Below are positions 7,471 through 16,868 of a DNA stretch of 64,000 nucleotides, one piece after another; position 1 is the stretch's first letter; the number at the start of each line of letters is the position of its first letter. The notes below the pieces were generated by a model. That model did no database searches, was not told the DNA's origin, and saw only the letters and a list, made by a program, of their open reading frames with translations. The stretch is from JAUCQB01 sp964586235 (GTDB lineage: Bacteria; Planctomycetota; Phycisphaerae; UBA1845; PWPN01). Made by a program: the position numbers and the translations under genes. The stretch covers positions 1 through 64,000 of the forward strand of contig CAZPIO010000015.1 in the NCBI GenBank assembly GCA_964586235.1, written 5' to 3'.

Positions 7471-8594
7471 CGCAACAGGCCTCCACACCCCGCCTCCGGC
7501 CCGTCATTCGAGTGTTTGTCAGCTCGACATTCAGCGACATGAAGCATGAGCGGAACGCTCTGGAGGCCGACGCCTTTCCGAAACTGGAGCAGCTTTGTCA
7601 GCGCCATGGATTTCAGTTCCAAGCGATTGATCTGCGCTGGGGCGTCTCGACCGAGGCTGGGCTGGATCACCGGACGATGCGGATCTGTTTTGACGAACTG
7701 CGGCGAGCGCAGGAGATCTCTCCCCGGCCGAACTTCCTCATCCTGCTGGGCAACCGCTATGGTTGGCGGCCCCTGCCTGAAGAGATTTCCGTGGAGGAAT
7801 TCCACACACTCGAGCATGCCGCCGCGCAGATACCCGGCAGCGACGACAAGTCAGCGGTCGCGGTTCTGCGGGAATGGTACCGTGAGGACACGAATGCCGT
7901 TCCGCCCGTCTATCTCCTGCAATCCCGCCGCCAGAACCTGGGCGATTACCGGGACTACACGCACGATGCGGCATGGAATCAGGTCCAGGCCGTCTTGTGG
8001 ACCATCATCAACCGGGCGATGCCACCGGAGCAAATGCAGCGGCGTTTCGATATAGCGTCATCGGATTGTTCGCCACCAGCCATTGTCCGGTTCCAAGCGT
8101 CCGCCACTGAACAGGAAATCTGGCACGGCGCGCTGCGCGTGCCGGACGCTCGGGAGCATGTGCTGGCGTATTTCCGGGAGATCGAGAACCTCGCCGCTTT
8201 CTTCGACCCCAAGCAGATCAAGGACTTCGTGGATGTGAATCCATCTGGTGGCCTTGAGGTCGCACTCCAGGCCGAGCAAGGCCGGTTGAAGGCGGTACTT
8301 CACCAACGGCTGGGCAGTGCGAATGTTGTCCGCAACGAGACCCCCGTCCGGCTGGTGGAGGCTCAGGACAATCAGGGTGGCCGAACCGCTGATGTCACGA
8401 CGGGTCCCGCTCGCTTTCGGAGCCGTTTCTGTGTCCGCGTCCTCAGCTTCATAGAGAACGATATCCTCAGGCACGCTCATCCGCCAGAGTGCCACCATTT
8501 CGTGCCAAGCCCTCTTGTCCTCGTGCTTGCCGCCTCGCCGGTGCTCAGACAACGCTGGCTGACTGTCTTGCCCAGCCACATGGCATCCTGGTGA
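7467..8594 (+). pseudogene. DUF4062 protein, 3' broken (NACHT-WD40 family N-terminal region)
   Basis: The first 310 codons are a clear DUF4062 module: VIRVFVSSTFSDMKHERNAL, FQAIDLRWGVS, LGNRYGWRPLP, and a long region ending GGRTADVTT. In relatives this region precedes a NACHT or other STAND ATPase. Here, near 8397, the reading turns into unrelated sequence (GPARFRSRF onward) that runs to a stop at 8594, and no ATPase follows. The gene is therefore cut by a rearrangement, and the convergent WD40 gene lies downstream. A short product with an intact DUF4062 domain might still be made. Confidence 0.72.
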
Positions 8595-8656
8595 ACGACA
8601 AGAAGGTCCGTATTCGCAGGTACTCACTTTGCACCTTCAAGAAGAATAAGGTGTAC

Positions 8657-11600
8657 CTAGTCGCCTGATGCGCCTGCCCACCCTCGATTGGCCGCATCGG
8701 TGGTAATGTGCTCGAGGGGAGTTGGAAACCACGCAGTCGGCGTGCCCTCCGCGGCCGATTCAACGACCGTTTCTACTGCCCGACGGATTGCCCGCCATGG
8801 GAACCGGTCTGATCCGGCAGCAATAGCCGCAGTATCGCCATCCCCCACGATCGTTTCGAGCAGATGATAGTGCAAGCTCGAGTCCCAGATTCGGATGGTC
8901 CCATCCAGCGATGCGGTAACGACGCGCCGGCCATCGGGTGTGCATGCCACGCGGGTTACCCGTGCCGCGTGTCCCCTGAACCTGGGAAGAACCACCTTGG
9001 AAATCCCTTGTATCTGTTCCTTCACCATCCACGATCGAACACTTCCGTCGGATGCTCCTTCAATAACCTCCGAGTCGTCGGGAGAGAAGCAGAGCGCCCA
9101 GGTCGGATTAGAGATCCCCTGGTCGTTCGTCCAGATCGTACGCAGCTCTTTGCCGGTCGCGACGTTGACGATCTGCAGGAAGCACTTTCCGGCACCAATA
9201 GCAAGATGCTGAGAATCATGCGAAAAAGCAGCCGCTCGGACAGGGCCGCACCCGCTCCGGCGACTGGTCGTGGTACCAGTCTGCAGGTTTCGGATCACAA
9301 CACTCTTATCCGAGGACCCGCTCACCACCTGATGGCCGTCGGGCGAGAGACAAAGGCACAAGACCGGGCCCTCGTGATCGCTGTAGCACGCGAGCTGGGT
9401 CCCACTCATTGGGTCCCACATACGTACGCGGCCATCTTCGCCCCCACTTAACAACCGGGAACCATCGCCGGAACATAAAACGCATGTCACGTCAGAGCCA
9501 TGATCATGGAGATATCGCTGTACCCCAGCATTCTCTGTGGTCCAAATCCGAAGGGTGCCGTCAAATGATCCACTGACCACTCGTTGGCCATCCGGAGAGA
9601 ACGAGACACATGAGACCGGTTTCTGATGCCCTCGAAAGCAATGCATCTCGGCTCCTGTCTGGGCATTCCACACACGCACGGTCTTGTCTGCTGAACCGGT
9701 ACCGATCATGGAGGAGTCTGCCGAGAAGACTGCAGCCTCCACCTGATCAGTATGGCCGGTCAGACAGAGGCATTCGCCCGAGTTTGCCACGGGAAGCACA
9801 TGGACATCATGCCCTTTTCGCAAGACCAGCATCTCGCCGCTCGGAGACAAAAGAGGACAGGCACAGCCTAGCTCCAGCCAGGAGTTAGCTTCTATTGCCC
9901 AGTCAATGCGCCGGCGCGCCGCAGCCTGTATCTGCGGTGGCAGGTTCGCGAATCTGCCTCCTATCGGCGGGGGGCCGTGAAGAACCGCATCGCCAGTACG
10001 GACGTCCCACGCGTACACGGATCGATCGAGAGACACGCCACCAACGCGGGAACTGTCCGCTGAAAACATGACACCTACCACAGCTGATGCGTTCCTGCGG
10101 AAGCGGTGTACCTGTCTTCCACTGTCGGCATCCCACACAACGACAGTCCCATCATCTGAGCCGCTCGCGATCCACCGTCCGTCAGGAGAGTACTGTAGAG
10201 ATCTCACGGCGCCCTCGTGCTCGCAGAGGCAGCGTAACTCAGCAGTGAGCGTCGCGTCCCATATGCGAATGGTTCGATCGATCGATCCGCTGGCGACCCG
10301 GCGGCGATTGGGTGAATGTGCAACACAAAGGACGCCGTCACTGTGTCCGCGTAGCACTGCAAGAAGCTCACTGGCCAAGGGTGATGGCGGTGGCCGAAGC
10401 GATCTTAACCAGGCGTGGCCCGGCATGAGCCTCTGTCTCTGCTCGCGCCAGGCCTCCAAGAGCTGGTACAGCTTGGGTCCCGGCTGTTCCCACGGCGGTG
10501 GCTCCTTCCAGCCGCTCTGCGGTACGACGTAGTGCGCCGCCGCCTGCGGGCAATCGTACCACCAGCAGGAGTTCCACAGACATTGGAAGAGCGCCTGCGG
10601 ATAATCCTCCGCGTGTCGGGCAATGAAGTTAATGTCGCGGCAGATCGCTTCCGCCAGTAAGTGGAGAATACGACGCTGGGGCTCCGGGTCGGGCAAGGCG
10701 GTGACGGTGTCGGTGAAATCGGTCACTAGATCAAAGACCAGCCCCGCCCGCGTCTTAGCCTCCAGCCAGGGTAGATCCTCCAGCAGCGCAATGGCATCCC
10801 GCTGACGGCCCGGCTCGAGCATGTGATCGAGCAGATGCTGCAGGAAGTATCCGTCGTTCGGTCCGCTCGGCCAGCCGTCGGGGCATTTCTTGCGGTACGC
10901 ATCGAGCAGTTTTTCGTGAAGTCTCACCGAAGAACCGAAGCGTTTCGCCGCCATGCCTTCGGCGAAGTTGTGAAGCAGATCGTGCAGGGTGATGCGGCCT
11001 TCGGACGATGCCTCACCCGACGCGGTGCGGATCACTTGAACGAGCGAACGCCGAGCGAAGTCGGCCAGGAGCTTGCGGGCCTCGCGCGGACTCAGGCCGC
11101 CGGTATGCTCCCACAAGGTGACAACGGCAGCCTCGGGGACCCGGGCATCGACGGCAAACACGGCCAGCTCAGCAAAGCGATCGCGCTGCTCCTCGGGCAG
11201 CACGCGGATGCTCACGTCCATCGCTTTCCAGGCGTTGGCATGCTGGTCTTCGGCCGGGTGATCGGCCGAGAGGAACTGCAAATCGTGCTCGCGCAGGGCA
11301 TCCAGCACGTCGCTCCACGGCGTGCCCCCCTGGACCATGCCGCCGCACAGGGCCAAGGCCAGCGGCAAACGGCCGCACTCTTCCACGACCTGGCAGGCCT
11401 CGGCCGGCAACTGGCCAGTCTCCACCTGGACGGCGGCGGCCAGGATCGACTCGGCCTCGGCCTGAGTCGGCAACTGGACCTGGTAGTGGTTCTCCCTGGC
11501 AGCTAGGGCGGTCACCAGGCCCGCGTCGCGGGTGGTCAGCAGCAAGCGGCCGCGCGGCCCGATGACGTTGAACGCCTCGGCGTGCTCGCGCTGCCAGACG

Positions 11601-12439
11601 TCGTCGAGGACCAGCAGCGCCGCCCGCGAATCCAGCAGCTTGCGGAGCTTCTCCTTGCCTTCGGTGACGGTCGAAAACAGAGCTTCATCGTCCAGTTCGC
11701 GAGCCAACCGGCGCTGGAGTTCGGGCACATCGGGCTCCTGGCCCAGGGCGATCCAGAAGACCCCGTCGGGGAGGGCTCGCCGGACCTCGGGACGGCGGGC
11801 CAGGGCGCAGGCCAGCACGCTCTTGCCGATGCCCCCCATTCCTTGAAGGCCCACCCTGGCGGCCGCCCCGGTGACGACCACCGGCTTGCGGAGATCCAGC
11901 AGCAGCAGGTCGCGAAGGGCTTTGAGATGCTCGCGGTTCTCGCGGTAATGCGGGGGTAGTTCCGGCACGGCCACCAGCTTGCCCACCGGCGCTGAGGTCT
12001 CGGCCAACTGGCGAGCCAGGTTTTCAAGGTGCTCGGCGTAGCGGCTGTCATTGCGGAAATCCTCGGCGTGCAGCAGCTTCAGGTCTTCGGGAATCAGCTC
12101 GTAGCCGTCGCTCCGTTCGCCCGAGGGCTTGACCCCGTCCAGCCGCACGATCGGGTTGACGCACTTGTCGGCCTCGAAATAGGCGAACCGCCACTCCTGG
12201 GTCACGTAGTCCGATGCGACCGCCTTCGGCCCGACGACCAGCACCAGCCGGTCGCACGCGGCCACGGCGTCTCGAATCTCCTGGTAGAACGTGAGTTCGC
12301 GCGCCGGCATCGACACGCGGTCGAACCAGACCTCGAACCCGCGGGCAGTCAGGTCATCATACAGCCGCCGGACGAACGCCTCGTCATCCCCACGGGCGTA
12401 CGACAGGAAGACCCGGACTTGCTTCGATTCCTCTGCCAT
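8657..12439 (-). CDS. TIR-NB-ARC-WD40 protein, plant-resistance-protein-like STAND
   Basis: The start is set at MAEESKQVRVF (12439); an in-frame TTG at 12457 is the alternative. The 1260-residue protein has TIR 7-150 (VRVFLSYARGDD, VWFDRVSM, E82 in YVTQEWRF), NB-ARC from about 165 (Walker A GMGGIGKS 200-207; Walker B ALLVLDDVW 274-282; RLLLTTRDAGL sensor; LPLALALCGGM GLPL motif), a winged-helix/helical region, and about ten to eleven WD40 repeats (several ending SPDG...SGS.D.T.R.W) to the C terminus, one of them degenerate near 'LLSPSGEMLVL'. The WD40 propeller is the probable sensor and TIR the NADase effector. It stands alone on its strand. Confidence 0.9.
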   Translation of the reverse strand: MAEESKQVRVFLSYARGDDEAFVRRLYDDLTARGFEVWFDRVSMPARELTFYQEIRDAVAACDRLVLVVGPKAVASDYVTQEWRFAYFEADKCVNPIVRLDGVKPSGERSDGYELIPEDLKLLHAEDFRNDSRYAEHLENLARQLAETSAPVGKLVAVPELPPHYRENREHLKALRDLLLLDLRKPVVVTGAAARVGLQGMGGIGKSVLACALARRPEVRRALPDGVFWIALGQEPDVPELQRRLARELDDEALFSTVTEGKEKLRKLLDSRAALLVLDDVWQREHAEAFNVIGPRGRLLLTTRDAGLVTALAARENHYQVQLPTQAEAESILAAAVQVETGQLPAEACQVVEECGRLPLALALCGGMVQGGTPWSDVLDALREHDLQFLSADHPAEDQHANAWKAMDVSIRVLPEEQRDRFAELAVFAVDARVPEAAVVTLWEHTGGLSPREARKLLADFARRSLVQVIRTASGEASSEGRITLHDLLHNFAEGMAAKRFGSSVRLHEKLLDAYRKKCPDGWPSGPNDGYFLQHLLDHMLEPGRQRDAIALLEDLPWLEAKTRAGLVFDLVTDFTDTVTALPDPEPQRRILHLLAEAICRDINFIARHAEDYPQALFQCLWNSCWWYDCPQAAAHYVVPQSGWKEPPPWEQPGPKLYQLLEAWREQRQRLMPGHAWLRSLRPPPSPLASELLAVLRGHSDGVLCVAHSPNRRRVASGSIDRTIRIWDATLTAELRCLCEHEGAVRSLQYSPDGRWIASGSDDGTVVVWDADSGRQVHRFRRNASAVVGVMFSADSSRVGGVSLDRSVYAWDVRTGDAVLHGPPPIGGRFANLPPQIQAAARRRIDWAIEANSWLELGCACPLLSPSGEMLVLRKGHDVHVLPVANSGECLCLTGHTDQVEAAVFSADSSMIGTGSADKTVRVWNAQTGAEMHCFRGHQKPVSCVSFSPDGQRVVSGSFDGTLRIWTTENAGVQRYLHDHGSDVTCVLCSGDGSRLLSGGEDGRVRMWDPMSGTQLACYSDHEGPVLCLCLSPDGHQVVSGSSDKSVVIRNLQTGTTTSRRSGCGPVRAAAFSHDSQHLAIGAGKCFLQIVNVATGKELRTIWTNDQGISNPTWALCFSPDDSEVIEGASDGSVRSWMVKEQIQGISKVVLPRFRGHAARVTRVACTPDGRRVVTASLDGTIRIWDSSLHYHLLETIVGDGDTAAIAAGSDRFPWRAIRRAVETVVESAAEGTPTAWFPTPLEHITTDAANRGWAGASGD

Positions 12440-12621
12440 CGGAATCGCCCTCGCCAACAGGCATTAGCATAGCTCAATCCTGGCGATAAAGGAATTCTCT
12501 GAGACGGCCCAGCGGCGTCTCTTCCGAGGCAGTGGTTTAACCTCCCCGTGTTGAGATCCCCCATGCGTCTCGCCGAACGGTTGGGAAATGAAGGCTGCGA
12601 CCGTTCGCGGCGGGGTGACTG

Positions 12622-13263
12622 TTATCCACTCGCCCCGCCCGACTCCAGATGCTCACCGGAGTTGGTGAACACGATTCTCCTGCTGTCCGGATGCAGTCTC
12701 CAGCAATGGATGCCGGTCTCGTCGGTTGTCAGCCGAACCGATTCATCCAGCGGGAGCTTCAGGAAGCATCGGAACAGCATCGCGATCATCTGGCCGTGAG
12801 AGACGATCAGGATCCGCTGGCCGGCCCTGCATTGACTCGTCAGCTTGGACCAAAAGGTCTCGGCCCTGGCCCGGAATTCGATCAGGGTCTCTCCGCAAGG
12901 CGCCGTCTCATGCGGCAGATAGCTCCCGGGACGCAAGATGCCCCACTTCCTTGCCTTGAGTTTCGTGAGACCGGCCAACGCACCGTTGTTCCTTTCCAGC
13001 AACTCCCGGTCCAGCACGAGTGGCGCCCCGGAGCGGCTCGCGACCAGCTCGGCGGTCTGCTTCGCCCTTGTCAGCGGACTGGAGACGATCTTGTCCGGAC
13101 GGTAACGGGCGGCGATCCATTTGGCGGCAAGAGCGGCCTGACGAAGACCCTTCCGAGACAAGGGGCTGTCATGTCTCCCTTCGAGTATCTTCAACCGCGG
13201 AAGATCTGCGCGCGACTGGCCATGCCGCATGACCAGGAACTCGATGTAGTCAGCTTTTGCCAT
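12622..13263 (-). CDS. Histidine phosphatase superfamily protein
   Basis: The 213-residue product has the catalytic RHG at 13-15 (VMRHGQSRAD), an SPLTRAKQTAELV segment with the conserved arginine, a LLERNNGALAG glutamate and a late VSHGQM histidine, so all parts of the phosphoglycerate-mutase-like site are present. It starts only two bases after the stop of the Nudix-RelA/SpoT fusion, so the two are almost certainly cotranscribed. In this context a phosphohydrolase acting on a nucleotide product or on a phosphorylated partner is plausible. The substrate cannot be told from sequence. Confidence 0.88.
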   Translation of the reverse strand: MAKADYIEFLVMRHGQSRADLPRLKILEGRHDSPLSRKGLRQAALAAKWIAARYRPDKIVSSPLTRAKQTAELVASRSGAPLVLDRELLERNNGALAGLTKLKARKWGILRPGSYLPHETAPCGETLIEFRARAETFWSKLTSQCRAGQRILIVSHGQMIAMLFRCFLKLPLDESVRLTTDETGIHCWRLHPDSRRIVFTNSGEHLESGGASG

Positions 13264-13265
13264 TG

Positions 13266-16200
13266 TCAGGCCTTCACTTGTATCCGGACAATCTCATAGC
13301 CAACCTCAGCAAGGATCTCCGGCCAGAGGCGGACGTTGAGGAAATCCCATTTCCTCGTGTCAGGGTGCAGCTTCTTCCACGACACGAGGTACGGCGACAA
13401 CCGCTTTTGCGAGTCCTTCCTCTTGGCATATCGCCATCCGCTCTGTAATCGCTCGATGTTCCACCGGCCGTGCTCCATCTCGCCCATCTTCTTGCTCTCG
13501 TCGTCCGTGAACTTTGGATCGTTCGGAGTTCCGCTGAACGCCTGCACGTCGAACCCACAGGCGCGAAGGATTGAGACGAGATACTTGATCTGACTCTTGT
13601 TCGAGCTTCTCAGATCGCCACGCAGCTTGGGCCAAGGCTGCATGACGGGGTCCGGATGGCTGTAGCGCTGCTGCTCAAGGAAGTCTTTGTGGACCAAACG
13701 GGCGGCGTCCTCGACAGCTTGTGCCGACAGTGCCCCATGCTTGCCGTCACCCATGTGGAGAAAAGCCCGCAACGTCGTCGGGTCGGGAGGTAAAGGTATC
13801 AGGCGACCGGGTGATACAGCCGTCTGACCGCCACTGTCCGATTCGCCCCGGATACCACGGTCGTCATCTGGGGCGGGTGGCCGGGCCGGCCAGTCGTTGA
13901 GGACGCGTTCGGCTTCACGGCCGCTGCCCTCGATGACGCCGACGGTCGCGCCCAGGGCAACGGCGATGCGATATTCCAGGCCGGCGATGTTGCCACCGTT
14001 GATCCCCAGTAATCGCACCTGGCTTGGATGGATGCCCGCGGCCAGCAGATCGAGCCAGTTCTGGATGGGCTGACGGGCGCTGAAACCTCGATCCCCACCT
14101 GTCCTCCGAATACGGTATCGGTTATCTTCCGTAGCGGTGTTGTCGGTTGGCATCCTCTGCGGCAGGTAGCCCACAGCACATATCCGCCCGCCAGATTGCT
14201 CGGCGAGTGCACCCACCACGCCACTGATGCCCTCTCTGGTTCCGCCGGAGATCACCAAACCACGGTAGTCGGCAAATGCTCTTGCCAGAAGCGGGCCGTA
14301 GTCCTTCATCGCCTTCTGGTGATAGGCCTCACAGCCGCCGGCGACGATGACGACTGGCCCATGGGGTTTCAGGGGGCTTGTGGCGGGACGACGTACGTCC
14401 GCGGGCCACCGTCTTTTGCGGAACTTTGCCACCAAAGCTGCCGCGAGGAACCGGCGGGCGCAATCGACGTCGGCGCGGTCGTGAGCGTAATCGGCCAACT
14501 GGGACACGTCCCGCAGCGTCTGCACCAGCGGGTCGGGAGCAAGCGTATGATGCACAGCCCTGGCCAGCCAGTCCAGACTCTTGTGGCAATGGTCGCGCCC
14601 GAGCAACAGGTGAAACCCACCGATGCGATACAAAGCATGCGGCAGATCGGCGCCGGCAGCGGCCAGCTCCTCGCTACGCCTGATGGCTTCTTTGATCTCA
14701 GGCTGGAGTAACGGAATGAATGCGACCGTTTTTTCTTCCAAGACCTTGCAGCGGATATAACCCACCAAAGCTGCGGGGTTGGAGGAATCGATGGAGAATG
14801 CCCGTTCGTAGTGCCTCAAGGCCCTCGCAGGGTCCACGGGAGCCAGTAGCTGGCCCAAGCGCAGGTGGGGTTCGATGCTGTCCGAACTGAGCCGGCTGGC
14901 TTTCTCCAACGACGCAATGCCGTCTTTCCACTCCCGTGCATGATGATTGCCGGCCTTTCTGCACAGTGCAAATCCTCTGGCGCACTGCAAGCGGGCGTTC
15001 AAGTCCCCTTTATAGTTCTTAACGACCTGCAGAACCTTGGCCCAGTCGTCAATCTCACGGGCCAGGTGCGCTATCCGCAACGCCGGCCTCGGATCTTTGG
15101 GCCATTTCTTTCGGACCACGTCCCACAACTGGATAAGCCGCCGAGCGGCTGCCTCGTTCGGGGTCTGCCGCACATGATCCCGGAAGGCCCCGACGCCTTC
15201 TACCAGCCGTGCGAAGGCATCATCCGCAGCTTCAAGCAAGGCTGAGATGCGGTTGGCTTCCCGCTTCCAATAGTCCGGGATATCGCACTCGGCTTTGTAG
15301 ACTCGGTCGTGGCCGATGTCGGACCAGGCATGCTGGGCGATGGTGCGGACCTGGATCTCGGCCTTCAGCCCGGCCAGACTCCGAGGAATGCCAGCAGGTC
15401 TGCCCCGGCGCATCTCCACCACGTAGTGGACTGAGCGATAGCCAAACTTGTCCGCACCCAAATCCTTGGCCTTGTCGCCGCTGTTGGCCTTGTCGATCTC
15501 GAACTGACTCTCGATCCATCGGCATACGGCGTCAACCTCCGTCTGCAGATGCAGCACGATGCGGGCTCCCACCAGGTCTGTAACTTCGCGCAGTGGGTCC
15601 TTGTATTTGTCCTTATTGATCAACTTGGCCGCGAAACTCACCTGATCCTTGGGCCGTGCGCTGACCTCTGCCAGCGGGTACTTTGAGAGAACGTGCGATC
15701 GCAGGAAGCGTGCCAACCACTCCGCGAGCTTGGCGTACTTCGGCCTTCTGTTGTTGAAGGTCTGCAGGGCTTCAGCCAGAGAGTCCGGCTTAACGACGGA
15801 GTCTTTGAATAGGTCCTCTCGCTCCTTCGCCAAGGTCGTCCGCTTCCTGACACGGGGCTCGATGGCCACCTCCTGCGCATAGCGCCGGGCGATCCGGCGG
15901 AACTGCGGACAGAGCGGTATCTCTTCAAGTATGGCCGGCGCTGCCCACTGGAAGTCCTTGTGCTCGTCGGATAAACGTACCTTTGTGGTTCTGGCCTGTC
16001 CTTCCATCACCAGATAGACCACGGGCGGCTTTGCCCGTTTGGACTCGCTGGTGCCGACGCTTCCCTTCAAGTCGATGGTCAGCCCTGTCTCTTCCTTCAC
16101 CTCGCGCAGCAGTGCCTGCTCGAAGTTCTCACCGGTATCAACCTTGCCTCCGGCGAACTCCCATTTGCCGGCGTTGTTCTGGCAGTGCCTCGACCTCTTC

Positions 16201-16271
16201 AGCAGCAGAACGTTGCCCTGCGGGTCGTGAATGATGACCTTCACGGAAAGTGCCGTGGGTAAATCGGCCAT
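13266..16271 (-). CDS. Nudix-RelA/SpoT-TPR-SLOG-RyR fusion protein
   Basis: This 1001-residue fusion reads in order: (1) Nudix hydrolase, residues 8-125, with a perfect Nudix box from G42 (GKVDTGE, seven residues, REVKEETGL); (2) RelA/SpoT-type nucleotidyl-pyrophosphate synthetase, about 180-360, with RPKDQVSFAAK, DLVGARIV, GYRSVHYVVEM and EIQVRT in family order; (3) helical TPR-like linker, about 370-620; (4) SLOG domain, about 636-795 (VVIVAGG, GLVISGGTREGISG, LLGINGGNIAG), a Rossmann fold used by LOG- and TRPM-like nucleotide-binding proteins; (5) RyR domain, about 850-995 (GEMEHGRWNIERLQSGWRYAK, LVSWKKL). Alarmone synthesis, possible alarmone or nucleotide hydrolysis and ligand sensing thus sit in one chain. 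Prokaryotic RyR and SLOG domains are known from comparative genomics of nucleotide-centred conflict systems. The phosphatase follows two bases downstream and the TPR gene lies upstream. Confidence 0.9.
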   Translation of the reverse strand: MADLPTALSVKVIIHDPQGNVLLLKRSRHCQNNAGKWEFAGGKVDTGENFEQALLREVKEETGLTIDLKGSVGTSESKRAKPPVVYLVMEGQARTTKVRLSDEHKDFQWAAPAILEEIPLCPQFRRIARRYAQEVAIEPRVRKRTTLAKEREDLFKDSVVKPDSLAEALQTFNNRRPKYAKLAEWLARFLRSHVLSKYPLAEVSARPKDQVSFAAKLINKDKYKDPLREVTDLVGARIVLHLQTEVDAVCRWIESQFEIDKANSGDKAKDLGADKFGYRSVHYVVEMRRGRPAGIPRSLAGLKAEIQVRTIAQHAWSDIGHDRVYKAECDIPDYWKREANRISALLEAADDAFARLVEGVGAFRDHVRQTPNEAAARRLIQLWDVVRKKWPKDPRPALRIAHLAREIDDWAKVLQVVKNYKGDLNARLQCARGFALCRKAGNHHAREWKDGIASLEKASRLSSDSIEPHLRLGQLLAPVDPARALRHYERAFSIDSSNPAALVGYIRCKVLEEKTVAFIPLLQPEIKEAIRRSEELAAAGADLPHALYRIGGFHLLLGRDHCHKSLDWLARAVHHTLAPDPLVQTLRDVSQLADYAHDRADVDCARRFLAAALVAKFRKRRWPADVRRPATSPLKPHGPVVIVAGGCEAYHQKAMKDYGPLLARAFADYRGLVISGGTREGISGVVGALAEQSGGRICAVGYLPQRMPTDNTATEDNRYRIRRTGGDRGFSARQPIQNWLDLLAAGIHPSQVRLLGINGGNIAGLEYRIAVALGATVGVIEGSGREAERVLNDWPARPPAPDDDRGIRGESDSGGQTAVSPGRLIPLPPDPTTLRAFLHMGDGKHGALSAQAVEDAARLVHKDFLEQQRYSHPDPVMQPWPKLRGDLRSSNKSQIKYLVSILRACGFDVQAFSGTPNDPKFTDDESKKMGEMEHGRWNIERLQSGWRYAKRKDSQKRLSPYLVSWKKLHPDTRKWDFLNVRLWPEILAEVGYEIVRIQVKA

Positions 16272-16409
16272 GGCAGTCTCCCTCTATTGTCGCCCACCAG
16301 ATATCGGTCACATGCTCAATCCCGGCCGCTTCTGGGAGAAAGCGGCGTAGGTATCGGCTGGCCTGGTTCTGCAGCAACGGAAATGCATCGGGCCAAGTTC
16401 AGCATACGG

Positions 16410-16868
16410 TTGCTGATCTCACTGTCAATCCACGCACGCCACTGGTAGCGGCTGGACTTGGCGGCAGGACGGTGTTCGGTCTACGTTCGGATACCGGCAC
16501 GGCTTGTCCATTGGACTGCGCCTCTTGCCCGACGCGGATTTGGCGGCATGCCGTTCCCGCTCACTCATCTTCTTGCGGCACAATTTGCCGATGCAGTCGC
16601 ACCGTGACGGACCGGGTTCGGGCGTCGAACTCGATTTCACTCCACAGCGCGACCCTGAGAAGGAACACTGCCAGCGTCAGGTCGCCGGTGTAACCTCGGT
16701 CAAAATAGGGCTTGAGCGTCGGATCGGCCATCGCGTCGCCGAGATCTACGAGTTCCCAAGCTCTCTTGAAGTCACCCGGCTTCACGCCGCGAGGTCGAAG
16801 CACCACCACCAGGGGATACTCGCCGTGGCGCTGCCGCCGGATAGACATCTTGAAGATTGTCGCCCCGA
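16410..16868 (-). repeat. 459-bp direct repeat, copy B (pairs with 2711-3169)
   Basis: This is the copy that belongs to the intact TPR gene. It covers the last 100 or so codons and 150 bases of the spacer before the fusion gene. Similarity to copy A stops sharply at both ends (GTCGCCCCGA is the last shared stretch at the inner end). Confidence 0.93.

Noticed and set aside
8058..8627. 189-codon minus-strand ORF over the DUF4062 gene
   Set aside because: Most of it is antisense to conserved DUF4062 sequence; only the part around 8400-8600 looks protein-like, and that is reported as a finding, not a gene.
16425..16640. Small ORF overlapping the end of the TPR gene, also present in repeat copy A
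   Set aside because: Most differences between the two copies change the amino acid in this frame, so there is no sign of protein-level selection.
3170..16868. Composite transposon bounded by IS copies
   Set aside because: Only one IS remnant is present; the flanking direct repeats are gene fragments, not IS ends.
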